From: DASCNA01 sp036011305
GTDB taxonomy: Bacteria > Verrucomicrobiota > Lentisphaeria > Victivallales > GWF2-38-69
Reading direction: 5' to 3'
Assembly (NCBI GenBank): GCA_036011305.1
Contig: DASCNA010000133.1
Coordinates: forward strand, 1 to 18,531
DNA length: 18,531 nt
Part shown: positions 1 to 7,971 of the stretch, one piece after another
How positions within the stretch are numbered: position 1 is the first letter of the stretch
Layout: every line of letters begins with the position of its first letter
Notes under the pieces: generated by a model
What the model was told of the DNA's origin: nothing
Database searches by the model: none
Seen by the model: only the letters and a program-made list of their open reading frames with translations
Position numbers and translations under genes: made by a program

Positions 1-70
1 TAATGTATTAGGCCAATTTTCAACTCTTTTTTAGGAAAGTTGTTTGAGCTATAATTTTGGATCGGCTTAG

Positions 71-187
71 GGAGGATCTGGTTGTATTTTTTATTTTAAA
101 GCAAATAGTTCGCTAATAGGAATTGAAGTTGCATTTCTACTAGAAGGATTAGCAGAAAGAATTCTAGGAATTTTTTCTGGAGAATTA
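71..187 (+). pseudogene. Possible remnant of a flippase-like membrane gene
   Basis: The frame that becomes the downstream glycosyltransferase gene is open from base 71 to its ATG at 188, but it has no usable start codon and is preceded by an in-frame TAG at 68-70 and another at 32-34. The conceptual peptide includes IGIEVAFLLEGLAERILGIF. That pattern loosely recalls the helix with a conserved E-x-hydrophobic-R spacing in flippase-like (LPG synthase TM / AglD2) proteins, which often sit beside GT-C glycosyltransferases. The likeness is from memory and short. The window edge is only 70 bases away, so a frameshifted or decayed 3' end cannot be told apart from chance. Bases 1-70 show no clear feature. 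Confidence 0.2.
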
Positions 188-1729
188 ATGTCTGTTACAT
201 CATATATCAAAGAGAATAAAAAATATTTGATATATTTAATCGTTTCGATTGTAATTACCTGGTTACTATTTTTATACCTGCGTCTAATGGCTCTGCATGA
301 TGGTATTGATTTTGGAGTTGATGTATATTATCATATTAAAGCTGCTGATCTGTTCCCTTTTATATCAAGATCCAAACAGTTTCCGTGGACAGAAATGTCT
401 ATTTGGAAGATGGGATTTTATGATAAAGAACTGGGATTTCATGCTATTTTGTATTTTTTAAGATCTGTCGGATATAATCTTGGCATTTCTTTTAATGCTC
501 CCTTTAATTTTATAGATATGATTTTATTTTCGGCGATTGTCATTGTTGCTTCTGTTGGTAGTTATGTTTACTGTAAGGCAACAAGTTTTATAGTCCCTCC
601 TTTACTGGTTTTTATATGTCCTGTATTCTTGGAAAAATTAAATACAATTAGGCCTTTTTTAGTTTCTATAATTTTGTTTCTCTTGGTTATGTTTTTACTA
701 ATGTCTCGAAGAAAATTATCGGTTAAAATATTGCTGATTTTTATTTGCGGTTGGCTGTATGCATTATGTTATTCAGTACCCCACTTAATAGTTATTCCTG
801 TCTTATCATACATTGCAGCCTGCATATATTTTGAGAGATCTAAAAAAAGTTGTTATTCAATTTTTTTGCTTTTGAGCGCAATATTAGGAATTGCTGCTGG
901 TTTATATTTTCATCCTCAGTTTCCCAATACATTTACAGGATGGTATATTCAGGGTGTAGAAGTAATAAAGCAAATGCTTGGCCTGAGTAAATATGAAGTT
1001 TGGCTTGGTGTGGGTGTTTTAGCTCCAACAGGAAAATTGATTTTTATGAATTCTCTCGTTGTTGTTCTGTTCCTGATTAACTGGATTTTTATTGCTAAAA
1101 CCAAAAATAAATCTAAAGAACTTTTATTTTTGTTTGTTCTTCAACTTGTAATGATTATAGGATTTTTCTTTAGTAAAAGATTTATAGAATATGCCGTTCC
1201 TGCATGTGTTTTCAGTTTTGCATATACCATAGGATATTATAAAAAATATGTTCCGAATTCATTCTTCTTTAAATTTATCTATAGTAGCAAATTGATTATT
1301 GCCGCACTCATTTTAATAATAATGGTTCCGTTTGGTAAATCATATTTAATTAATTTATATAAGATGGCACCTTTGTATGAATTTGGACAATGGGCTCCTG
1401 AAAATATTAAACCGGGAACTTATATAGGTTTATTGCATTGGGGAGATTTTCCCAGAGCATTTTATACAGCGGAGAGATACTCATATTCTATGGCCCTTGA
1501 TCCAATGTTTTCATATTATATTTATCCTGAAAGGACAAAAAAAATAGAGATGTTTCGACTTGGAAACCAATTAATAACACCGGTAGAACTCTATGAAGCA
1601 TTAGGAACAGAGTATTTATACGCCTCAAAACATGATCATCGTGCTGTAATGTATCTGCTTGATAACGGAGCTCAACTGTTATATAATGATAAACAGGGTT
1701 GCCTGTTAAAACTACCTACAACTGAATAG
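188..1729 (+). CDS. GT-C / STT3-like polytopic membrane glycosyltransferase (putative)
   Basis: A 513-residue inner-membrane protein. A first transmembrane helix spans about residues 12-32. It is followed by an extracytoplasmic loop with GIDFGVDVYYHIKAADLFP (from about residue 39), which resembles the Asp-containing first loop of STT3/GT-C enzymes. About ten more hydrophobic helices run to residue 385. The last ~125 residues are soluble and begin with W-APENIKPG, then HWGDFPRAFYTAERYS and ALDPMFSYY; this tail layout recalls the extracytoplasmic domain of bacterial STT3-like proteins. Such enzymes move sugars from polyprenyl-linked donors outside the membrane. The ATG is supported by GGAG at 179-182 with a 5-nt spacer. 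Donor and acceptor cannot be told from sequence; membrane topology and the loop motif are what I see, and the enzyme class is inferred. Confidence 0.5.
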   Translation: MSVTSYIKENKKYLIYLIVSIVITWLLFLYLRLMALHDGIDFGVDVYYHIKAADLFPFISRSKQFPWTEMSIWKMGFYDKELGFHAILYFLRSVGYNLGISFNAPFNFIDMILFSAIVIVASVGSYVYCKATSFIVPPLLVFICPVFLEKLNTIRPFLVSIILFLLVMFLLMSRRKLSVKILLIFICGWLYALCYSVPHLIVIPVLSYIAACIYFERSKKSCYSIFLLLSAILGIAAGLYFHPQFPNTFTGWYIQGVEVIKQMLGLSKYEVWLGVGVLAPTGKLIFMNSLVVVLFLINWIFIAKTKNKSKELLFLFVLQLVMIIGFFFSKRFIEYAVPACVFSFAYTIGYYKKYVPNSFFFKFIYSSKLIIAALILIIMVPFGKSYLINLYKMAPLYEFGQWAPENIKPGTYIGLLHWGDFPRAFYTAERYSYSMALDPMFSYYIYPERTKKIEMFRLGNQLITPVELYEALGTEYLYASKHDHRAVMYLLDNGAQLLYNDKQGCLLKLPTTE

Positions 1730-1762
1730 TCTACACTTCGCTAACATTAACAAAACATCATA

Positions 1763-1791
1763 TTGTTTTTTCCTCAATTATTATGTATTAT
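1763..1791 (+). promoter_or_regulatory. Candidate sigma70-type promoter for the MFS/uridine phosphorylase unit
   Basis: TTGTTT at 1763-1768, a 17-nt spacer, then TATTAT at 1786-1791, about 62 nt before the ATG at 1854. The -35 matches the consensus at only three of six positions and the region is very AT-rich. A weak AAAACA/TGTTTT stem with a T run (1752-1771) overlaps the -35 and could end transcription of the upstream gene. Confidence 0.35.
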
Positions 1792-1853
1792 ATTATTATA
1801 AAATCTACGAATAAGAACTACTAAATAATAAATTGAATGGTGAGGTCAATAGG

Positions 1854-3053
1854 ATGAATAACTATAGAGACAAATTTAATCTGATGAAACTTACAGTTTT
1901 GTCATATACTTTAACCTGCGTTACCGGTATTGCTGTAGTACTGCCATTTATAATTAAGCAGTCTGCAGCAGCATATTTTAGTTCACCTGTTGGATATATT
2001 GGTTTCGTATTTTCATTTTTTATGACCGGCATGCTTGTAGGAGAGTATTTAAACGGCTTTATTGTTAAACTAATAAAATTGAAATCTGAACTATATATAG
2101 TTTCAGTTATATATGTTATATGCGTTGTATGTATGTATTTTGCCAACAGCGCTTATTGGCTCATTCCCATATTGCTTGTTGTGGGATTCTGTTTTGGTCT
2201 TGTTGTAACAATTCCTAATTTTATTATTGTGCATGCATTCTCAGGTACGGTAAGATCAACAAAATTAAATCGTATTGATTTCTTTTTCAGTGTGGGGTCG
2301 TTCATTTATCCAATGGTCGCAGCCTGGATGCTTTTTCACAATTTTTCATGGCAGGCAGTTTATTTATCAGTAATAATATTTTTTATTTTTCTTGTTATTA
2401 TGTGCCTCATAACTGTTTTTCCTGATATGAATGATACTGAAGACAGCGTTCAAAAGAATACCAAGTTTTCACGATGGAATATTGGTGTTTATTTAGTCGG
2501 CTTTTCAATATTTTTCTATTTTATGTCCTATGTTGGATTTACGTATTGGGTTACTGACTATTTGACACATTACCTTCATATTGATGCACAGTCTGCCAAT
2601 TTTGGTGTAACTCTATTTTGGATTTTCTATGCAATAGGCTGTTTTATTTCCAGTTTTGCTGTCAAGTTTATTGCAATTAATAAGTATATTACAATTTCAG
2701 CAATTGTTGCTTTTATCTGCTATTTTTTAATTGCTTATTCACCTGATGCAACTATTATGCTGGTTTTTATCTCTATATTAGGGTTAGGCTGTGCTACTGT
2801 TTATTCTTCAAGCATTTCATATGGTTCAATGCTTGTAGAACACCCATCTCCAAGAATGATATCATTTTTTATTACACTTTCAGGTATTGGTACATGGCTT
2901 GGGGAAGTATATTCAAGTTATATTCAGATACATTTTGGTGTTCCTGCCATTATTTATATAAGTGCCGCATTTATGCTAATAGTAATTATTATTATGATAA
3001 TTACATCTAAAATCTCTACCATACACACTGGCGGTAATGCACCGCTACACTAA
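1854..3053 (+). CDS. TsgA-like major facilitator superfamily transporter
   Basis: A 399-residue, 12-helix MFS permease of the inner membrane. The overall pattern follows what I recall of E. coli TsgA and its relatives. It has FSFFMTGMLVGEYLNGFIV in the second helix region, a DFFFSVGSFIYPMVAAW stretch in the fifth, a central loop of charged residues near 190-205, then GFTYWVTDYLTHYL and a C-terminal SFFITLSGIGTWLGE segment. The chosen ATG has GGTGAGG at 1839-1845 with an 8-nt spacer; an in-frame TTG at 1833 lies upstream of this site and is a poor start. Only 30 nt separate it from the uridine phosphorylase gene, so they are probably co-transcribed. This suggests a nucleoside or related substrate, but TsgA-type proteins have no firmly known substrate and sugar-type MFS relatives are close, so the substrate is open. 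Confidence 0.75.
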   Translation: MNNYRDKFNLMKLTVLSYTLTCVTGIAVVLPFIIKQSAAAYFSSPVGYIGFVFSFFMTGMLVGEYLNGFIVKLIKLKSELYIVSVIYVICVVCMYFANSAYWLIPILLVVGFCFGLVVTIPNFIIVHAFSGTVRSTKLNRIDFFFSVGSFIYPMVAAWMLFHNFSWQAVYLSVIIFFIFLVIMCLITVFPDMNDTEDSVQKNTKFSRWNIGVYLVGFSIFFYFMSYVGFTYWVTDYLTHYLHIDAQSANFGVTLFWIFYAIGCFISSFAVKFIAINKYITISAIVAFICYFLIAYSPDATIMLVFISILGLGCATVYSSSISYGSMLVEHPSPRMISFFITLSGIGTWLGEVYSSYIQIHFGVPAIIYISAAFMLIVIIIMIITSKISTIHTGGNAPLH

Positions 3054-3083
3054 TTTTGAATTTATATAAAAAGGAATTTTATT

Positions 3084-3923
3084 ATGGTTTTTCATCCAGA
3101 ACATATGAATGCTACTCCTGAAGATTTTGAAGGTAATAATGGTATCGGAAGATATATACTGCTTCCAGGATCGGATGGAAGAGCCAAACAGATAGCTGAA
3201 AATTTTGAAGATGTTACAGTAAAAGAACATTCAAGAAGGCATAATATCTACAAAGGAATACTTAAAACCGAAAAAGGAAATATAGATATAGCATCAGTTT
3301 CTAGTGGAATGGGTACTCCAAGTTTAGATATTATTGTTAATGAATTATTTAGATTGGGAGCAAAAAGATTTTTAAGAGTTGGTACAGCAGGTTTGCTTCA
3401 GCCAACTTATATGAATGCAGGTGATTTCGCTATCGCAACAGGTGCTGTTAGAGATGATGGTGCTTCGACTGCATATGTGTCTCCTGAATTTCCTGCAATT
3501 GCTTCCTTTGATGTCATACATGCAGCAAAGCAAGCTGCAATTAATTTAGGCATGAACAAAAGAGTTCATACAGGAATTGTCCACTCCAAAGCATCACTGT
3601 ATGCAAGAGAATTTAAAACTGGACCATTGGCTGATTTAAATATTAAGTATATGCAGCAGTTAACAGATGCAGGTGTTATTGCTTCAGAAATGGAAGCATC
3701 TATGCTCTTTGTTCTAGCTTCAGTTTTTAATCATCAAATTGCTTTAAAACTTGGACGTCCTCCTAGAATTAAAGAAAAAGTAAGAGCAGGAGCAATATGT
3801 GTTATTTTAGGGGAAGGTGATGATTTTGGTACACAAGTAAGACTAAATAAAATAACAGAAGAAGTAGTTGAGTTAAGTTTAGAAACTATAAAAATATTAG
3901 CTCATAGAGAATTTGATTTATAG
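3084..3923 (+). CDS. udp: Uridine phosphorylase (nucleoside phosphorylase family)
   Basis: A 279-residue cytoplasmic enzyme of the PNP/UDP family, which splits uridine with phosphate into uracil and ribose-1-phosphate. Visible signatures are YILLPGSDGRAKQIA (residues ~24-38, phosphate-binding loop; many relatives have LPGDPxRA), SSGMGTPSLDI, RVGTAGLLQP (~97-106), the DDGASTAYVSPEFPA segment seen in uridine phosphorylases, and EMEASMLF, which supplies the ribose-binding Met-Glu pair. AAGGA at 3071-3075 with an 8-nt spacer fixes the ATG. It follows the TsgA-like transporter by 30 nt and ends at a strong terminator. The product can feed DeoB, encoded about 2 kb away on the other strand. Specificity for uridine rather than another nucleoside is inferred from the family. 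Confidence 0.85.
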   Translation: MVFHPEHMNATPEDFEGNNGIGRYILLPGSDGRAKQIAENFEDVTVKEHSRRHNIYKGILKTEKGNIDIASVSSGMGTPSLDIIVNELFRLGAKRFLRVGTAGLLQPTYMNAGDFAIATGAVRDDGASTAYVSPEFPAIASFDVIHAAKQAAINLGMNKRVHTGIVHSKASLYAREFKTGPLADLNIKYMQQLTDAGVIASEMEASMLFVLASVFNHQIALKLGRPPRIKEKVRAGAICVILGEGDDFGTQVRLNKITEEVVELSLETIKILAHREFDL

Positions 3924-3942
3924 AGTTATTTAGAATATGTTG

Positions 3943-3980
3943 AAAGGGTTAAATGATGAATAATCATTTAACCCTTTTTT
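3943..3980 (+). terminator. Rho-independent terminator after uridine phosphorylase
   Basis: A perfect 15-bp stem pairs AAAGGGTTAAATGAT (3943-3957) with its complement at 3963-3977 around the 5-nt loop GAATA. A run of six T (3975-3980) follows on the plus strand. The convergent pit gene stops at 4012, so the hairpin may also end its transcript, although the minus-strand side has only three T. Confidence 0.9.
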
Positions 3981-4011
3981 ATGATTTATAGTTTTTATTT
4001 CAATTAGTATT

Positions 4012-5046
4012 TTATGTATTGAAACTTGACATGAAGAAAGCTAATACTGCCATAATTGCAGCCAGTATAGGTGTTGAAATCCAGCCTATCCCTATTTTTT
4101 TCAATGTAGTGAAATGGATTGTTTGCGTTCCTTTTATTAAGCCTATGCCCAGAACTGCTCCAACAATTGCCTGAGTTGTAGAGACTGGTACTCCAATTAA
4201 TGCATAGATATAAACAGTTACAGATAGAGAAAGAACTGTTATAAAAGCAGTAAAAGAATCAAGCTGCGCTATACCTTTACCAACTGTTAACATAACTGGT
4301 TTACTGTAGCTAATAACTCCAAAAGCTATGGCAAAGCCTCCAAACCAGGCTGCCTGGTTTACAGATAAAGTACCGGCTTTTACAAAAACTGCAGTTACAT
4401 TTGCTACATTATTCGCACCTAATGCATAAGCACCACAACATCCTGTTATAATAAGTAATATTTTTATGAGAGCATCAAATTGAAAAATTGAAGGTTTATA
4501 AAGGTTGAATATTGCCTTAAATAAATAAAAGAATATATATGTAAAAACCATCCCCCCTATAGGTGTTCCGATCCAGCATAACAGAATTTTTTCGAGGCCG
4601 CTAATATTGATATCTGACTGCATTAAACCAAAACCAATTATTGCTCCTACAATTGCCTGTGAAGTTGAGACCGGGAGTTTTAACAAAGTCATAATAATCA
4701 CAGCAAATGCTGCAGCAAATGAAATTATCATTGCTTTTTCAAGTGCAAGTTTCTTTTTTATTTGCTTCTTGTCAAGATTTGATTCTAACGAGTTTGAAAG
4801 CGAAACAGATGAAATTGATGGCGTTGCTTTTTCCGTCAAACTGAATGCGATAGTTTCAATACCTTTAGTCCCCTGAATTACTGCTCCAAGTATTACAAAG
4901 AAAGCCGTGCAAAGAACAGCAATTCTGTATCTTACCATCTGTGAACTTACGGCAGTGCCAAATACGTTAGCAGAATCGTTTGCTCCAAGACCCCAGCCTA
5001 AAAAAAAAGCACCAAAATAGTAAATGGCATTATTAAAAAAGAACAT
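4012..5046 (-). CDS. pit: PiT-family inorganic phosphate transporter
   Basis: A 344-residue inner-membrane permease with the inverted duplicated PiT architecture. The first repeat has GANDSAN at residues 21-27 and PVSTSQAIVGAIIGFG. The second has GANNVANVTAVF (about 209-220) and PVSTTQAIVGAVLGIG. The size fits the short bacterial PiT forms that lack a large central insert; residues ~75-105 form a charged loop with SSVSLSNSLESNLDKKQIKK. It moves phosphate (probably as a metal-phosphate complex or with a cation) into the cell. It lies 33 nt downstream of a DUF47/PhoU-like gene, the usual partner of PiT transporters in bacteria. The second-repeat Asp of GAND is Asn here, which I believe occurs in other short PiT proteins. 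The ribosome site is weak (only a GAG-type match). Confidence 0.9.
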   Translation of the reverse strand: MFFFNNAIYYFGAFFLGWGLGANDSANVFGTAVSSQMVRYRIAVLCTAFFVILGAVIQGTKGIETIAFSLTEKATPSISSVSLSNSLESNLDKKQIKKKLALEKAMIISFAAAFAVIIMTLLKLPVSTSQAIVGAIIGFGLMQSDINISGLEKILLCWIGTPIGGMVFTYIFFYLFKAIFNLYKPSIFQFDALIKILLIITGCCGAYALGANNVANVTAVFVKAGTLSVNQAAWFGGFAIAFGVISYSKPVMLTVGKGIAQLDSFTAFITVLSLSVTVYIYALIGVPVSTTQAIVGAVLGIGLIKGTQTIHFTTLKKIGIGWISTPILAAIMAVLAFFMSSFNT

Positions 5047-5079
5047 AACAAACTCTGTTTTGTTTATAAAAAAATATTA

Positions 5080-5733
5080 TCAAATTTTTCTTTTTATTGA
5101 AGCAGTGATGATTTTTTTAGATATATATTGAGAAATATCACATAGTTCTCCAATCTCTTTTACTAATTGTTTCTGAAGTATCTTCTCCCCTACAGAAAGA
5201 GAATCATCACTAAATATTTTATGAATTAATTTTCGTTCAAGTTTATCACCTACATGTTCAGTGTCATCTATTTTCTCTTCATAAATATGTAGTTCATTCA
5301 TTTTATTAAGAAAATCTTTTACAAGTAAAATAGTATATTTATAACATTCTATGCCAACATCAACCAACTCCAGTAAATCTTCTTTAATTTGATCTATTGG
5401 CAATAATTGCTGATCATTTATCATATAGGCGGCACTTTCACAATTATCAGGGATATTATCCATTGCGTCAAGTATCTCCAGTAAATCTTCGCGGGTCTCA
5501 GGTAGTAGAGATTGGGATATTATTTTATATTTTGTATATTTAATAATTTCATCAGCATCGTTTTCAAGCTCACTGATTTTGTTGACAAGTACTTCGAAGT
5601 GTGAATCAATTTTATTTTTTGAAATATAAAATATTGCTTTTTTAAATTCAGTTAATATATCTTCAGAAATATTGAATAAATCGTCAAGCTGTTTGATGAG
5701 TTGTTTATTTTTATTTAAATTCAATGAAAACAT
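5080..5733 (-). CDS. DUF47 / PhoU-like phosphate transport accessory protein
   Basis: A 217-residue all-helical cytoplasmic protein without membrane segments. The repeated acidic helices include ISELENDADEIIKYTKY, DLLEILDAMDNIPDNCESAAYMI and IYEEKIDDTEHVGDKLERKLI. Their E-x-x-x-D metal-binding-type spacing is typical of the DUF47 (TIGR00153) relatives of PhoU. DUF47 genes commonly precede pit, as here, and are thought to modulate the permease. The ATG at 5733 has no clear Shine-Dalgarno; a TATAAT (minus strand, 5746-5741) sits only about 7 nt before the ATG, so a near-leaderless transcript, or read-through from deoB past its terminator, would be needed for expression. Confidence 0.85.
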   Translation of the reverse strand: MFSLNLNKNKQLIKQLDDLFNISEDILTEFKKAIFYISKNKIDSHFEVLVNKISELENDADEIIKYTKYKIISQSLLPETREDLLEILDAMDNIPDNCESAAYMINDQQLLPIDQIKEDLLELVDVGIECYKYTILLVKDFLNKMNELHIYEEKIDDTEHVGDKLERKLIHKIFSDDSLSVGEKILQKQLVKEIGELCDISQYISKKIITASIKRKI

Positions 5734-5750
5734 ATGAATTATTATAAAAG

Positions 5751-5784
5751 AAAAAAGGCAGATATCTATTTATATCTGCCTTTT
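5751..5784 (-). terminator. Rho-independent terminator after deoB
   Basis: A perfect 13-bp stem pairs 5753-5765 with 5772-5784 (core GGCAGATAT) around a 6-nt loop. On the minus strand it is followed by TTTTTTC and further T. It begins 12 nt past the deoB stop codon and separates deoB from the DUF47/pit pair. Confidence 0.9.
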
Positions 5785-5796
5785 GAGGATTTTTAA

Positions 5797-7029
5797 TTAA
5801 AAAATATCGCAGACTGTACCGTTTTCTAATGGTTTAATATTCATATGTTTTGCTATAGTTTGTCCAATATCTGCAAATGTTTTTCTTCCACCTAAATTGT
5901 TTGGTATGATATCAGGGCCGAACATTAGGATAGGAATATGTTCCCTTGTATGATCTGTGCCTTCCCATGTTGGATCACAGCCATGGTCTGCAGCAACAAT
6001 AATTAAATCACCTGGTTTTAGAATTTTTTCTAGGTCAGGTATTCTGTTATCGAAATATTCTAATGCTGAAGCATATCCAGAAACATCACGTCTATGACCG
6101 TATACTGCATCAAAATCTACAAAGTTAGTAAAAATAAGCGTACTGTCTTTTGCTTCGGATAATTCGTTTAAAGTAGTATTAAAAAGTGCTTCAAGTCCGT
6201 TAGCCTTTACTTGTTTGGTAATGCCGTAGTTTGCAAAAATATCAGCTATTTTGCCTATTGAAACAACATTTCTTCCTGATTTTTTCAGGTGATCTAAAAG
6301 AGTAGGAGCAGGTGGGGGGATTGCTATATCATGTCTGTTTCCTGTTCTTTCATAATTACCGTTTTTGTCTCCTATAAAAGGCCTTGCAATAACTCTACCT
6401 ATATTATATTTATCAACAAGCTTTCTTGCAATGTCGCATATTTCCATCAGTCTTTCCAGACCAAAATGTTCTTCATGAGCTGCTATCTGGTAAACGCTGT
6501 CTGCAGAAGTATAGACAATTGGTTTTCCTGTTTTTACATGTTCATCACCAAGTTCATTAATTATTTCAGTTCCTGAAGCATGCTTATCGCCTAAAATTCC
6601 AGGGACACCGGTTTTTTTGATAAATGCATCTGTGAGTTCTTTTGGGAAACAGGGTATTGTTCTTGGAAAGTAGCCCCAGTCGAACATAACTGGAACACCG
6701 GCAATTTCCCAGTGTCCGCTTGGAGTATCCTTACCTTTGCTCTGTTCAATTCCATAACCGTATGCACCTTCTATTTTTCCCTCATAGCCAAGGGAAGCTG
6801 AAAGTTTATTTTTTCTGCTCTCTTCTGCTGCTTTCTGTAACCCCAGTCTTGATAAATTCGGCATATGAAGAGGTTTTATACCGCGTTTAACAGTCCCTTT
6901 TGCAGTTCCTTCACAACATTGGTCAACAATGTGACCTAAAGTGTCTGAACCTTGATCTCCGTATATTTCAGCGTCTTCGGAACAGCCTATTCCAAATGAG
7001 TCCATCAGTAAAATTACAGTTCTTTTCAT
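5797..7029 (-). CDS. deoB: Phosphopentomutase
   Basis: A 410-residue cytoplasmic enzyme of the alkaline-phosphatase superfamily that interconverts ribose-1-phosphate (or deoxyribose-1-phosphate) and the 5-phosphate. Metal-binding signatures are all present: MDSFGIG with Asp10, GSDTLGHI carrying the phospho-acceptor Thr, HDIAIPPPAPTLLDHL, DAVYGHRRD, AADHGCDPTW and TDHTREHIPILMFGP. Length matches the family. The ATG at 7029 gives the usual MKR-type N-terminus; an in-frame TTG at 7035 is possible but less likely. The gene follows udk by about 100 nt in the same direction. A TATAAT on the minus strand at 7059-7054 could give it an extra promoter. With uridine phosphorylase and uridine kinase it completes a small nucleoside-salvage set. 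Confidence 0.95.
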   Translation of the reverse strand: MKRTVILLMDSFGIGCSEDAEIYGDQGSDTLGHIVDQCCEGTAKGTVKRGIKPLHMPNLSRLGLQKAAEESRKNKLSASLGYEGKIEGAYGYGIEQSKGKDTPSGHWEIAGVPVMFDWGYFPRTIPCFPKELTDAFIKKTGVPGILGDKHASGTEIINELGDEHVKTGKPIVYTSADSVYQIAAHEEHFGLERLMEICDIARKLVDKYNIGRVIARPFIGDKNGNYERTGNRHDIAIPPPAPTLLDHLKKSGRNVVSIGKIADIFANYGITKQVKANGLEALFNTTLNELSEAKDSTLIFTNFVDFDAVYGHRRDVSGYASALEYFDNRIPDLEKILKPGDLIIVAADHGCDPTWEGTDHTREHIPILMFGPDIIPNNLGGRKTFADIGQTIAKHMNIKPLENGTVCDIF

Positions 7030-7134
7030 AGTCAATGTCTCTTGTTTTTATCTATTATATGAAATGTTATCATTGCTTAATAAGCTTACAGTCTCATCTA
7101 ACGTTAATCAAACATTTTTGGTTTATCTTAAAAG

Positions 7135-7764
7135 TTATGCGTGATTAAGCAGGTATTTAATACGGCTTATAATCATATTTATGGCTACATGATTATTCCC
7201 TCCTCTAGGGACAATGATGTCAGCAAACTGTTTTGTCGGTTCAATAAATTCAAGATGCATGGGGCGTACTGTATTGAAATATTGATTTTTTACACTGTCA
7301 AGTGTTCTGCCTCTTGCTTCAATATCTCTTTCAATTCTTCTCATTAACCTTATATCGGCGGCTGTATCCACATAGATTTTTACATCAAGCATATTGCGGA
7401 GCTCTTTTTTTGCAAAAATCAGTATACCTTCGATAATTATAATTTTTTTAGGATAAACAGTAATAGTATCTTTGATCCTTAAATGTGTTGCAAAATCATA
7501 AATAGGCTTTTCAATAGGTTTTCCTTTTTTTAATATATTAATATGTTCTGTCAATAAGTCAAAATCGAAAGCTTTAGGGTGATCAAAATTCAGTTTGTCT
7601 CTTTCTTCAGGAGTCAGGTTGCTAAAATCATTGTAGTATGAATCAAGTTCAATCTGCTCAATTTCATTATTTTTAAAAGAGTGCATAATTTTGTTGACGA
7701 CAGTTGTTTTGCCGCTTGCACTACCACCTTCAATTCCAATGAAAATAGTTTCCTGTTTATCCAT
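7135..7764 (-). CDS. udk: Uridine kinase
   Basis: A 209-residue P-loop kinase that phosphorylates uridine (and usually cytidine) to the monophosphate. The Walker A loop GGSASGKTT lies at residues 13-21. It is followed by LDSYYNDF, NFDHPKAFDFDLL (nucleoside-binding region), IIIIEGILIFA (Walker B-like) and RLMRRIERDIEARGRT (lid). Length and motif order match Udk. GGAG on the minus strand, about 8 nt before the ATG, supports the start, and a well-matched promoter lies upstream. It is followed by deoB, so both probably respond to the same nucleoside-salvage needs. Confidence 0.93.
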   Translation of the reverse strand: MDKQETIFIGIEGGSASGKTTVVNKIMHSFKNNEIEQIELDSYYNDFSNLTPEERDKLNFDHPKAFDFDLLTEHINILKKGKPIEKPIYDFATHLRIKDTITVYPKKIIIIEGILIFAKKELRNMLDVKIYVDTAADIRLMRRIERDIEARGRTLDSVKNQYFNTVRPMHLEFIEPTKQFADIIVPRGGNNHVAINMIISRIKYLLNHA

Positions 7765-7825
7765 TAAACTGCTCCATGCTTTTTCTATTTTATATATTAA
7801 CTGAATTAAATATATTTAATTTATT

Positions 7826-7854
7826 ATTATACTTTTACAGAAGGTTTTTTGCAA
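7826..7854 (-). promoter_or_regulatory. Sigma70-type promoter for udk (-deoB)
   Basis: On the minus strand, TTGCAA (7854-7849) is followed by exactly 17 nt and a perfect TATAAT (7831-7826), about 60 nt before the udk ATG and just past the argG terminator. This is the best-matched promoter in the window. Confidence 0.65.
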
Positions 7855-7911
7855 TTTTATTGATTTCTAAAAGAAGTGTATAAATAATAGAATATTTTTT
7901 TTTGAGGAATA

Positions 7912-7944
7912 AAAAAACACCGTCAATAAATAACGGTGCTTTTT
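7912..7944 (-). terminator. Rho-independent terminator after argG
   Basis: CACCGT (7918-7923) pairs with ACGGTG (7933-7938). After one A/C mismatch the arms extend with five A-T pairs. On the minus strand a GC-containing stem is followed by seven T. It lies 28 nt past the argG stop. Confidence 0.88.
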
Positions 7945-7971
7945 ATCATAATTATATTTTAAAGTTATTAA

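Noticed and set aside
1752..1771. AAAACA/TGTTTT hairpin with T run after the first glycosyltransferase gene
   Set aside because: Six-pair stem with a single G-C pair is too weak to list as a terminator in such AT-rich sequence; mentioned only with the promoter it overlaps.
1862..2146. 94-codon open frame on the minus strand inside the MFS gene
   Set aside because: Antisense to a well-supported gene, no ribosome site, and no recognisable protein pattern.
3084..7764. A single nucleoside-salvage operon
   Set aside because: Uridine phosphorylase is on the plus strand and deoB/udk on the minus strand, with the phosphate transporter pair and two terminators between; only a functional grouping is supported.
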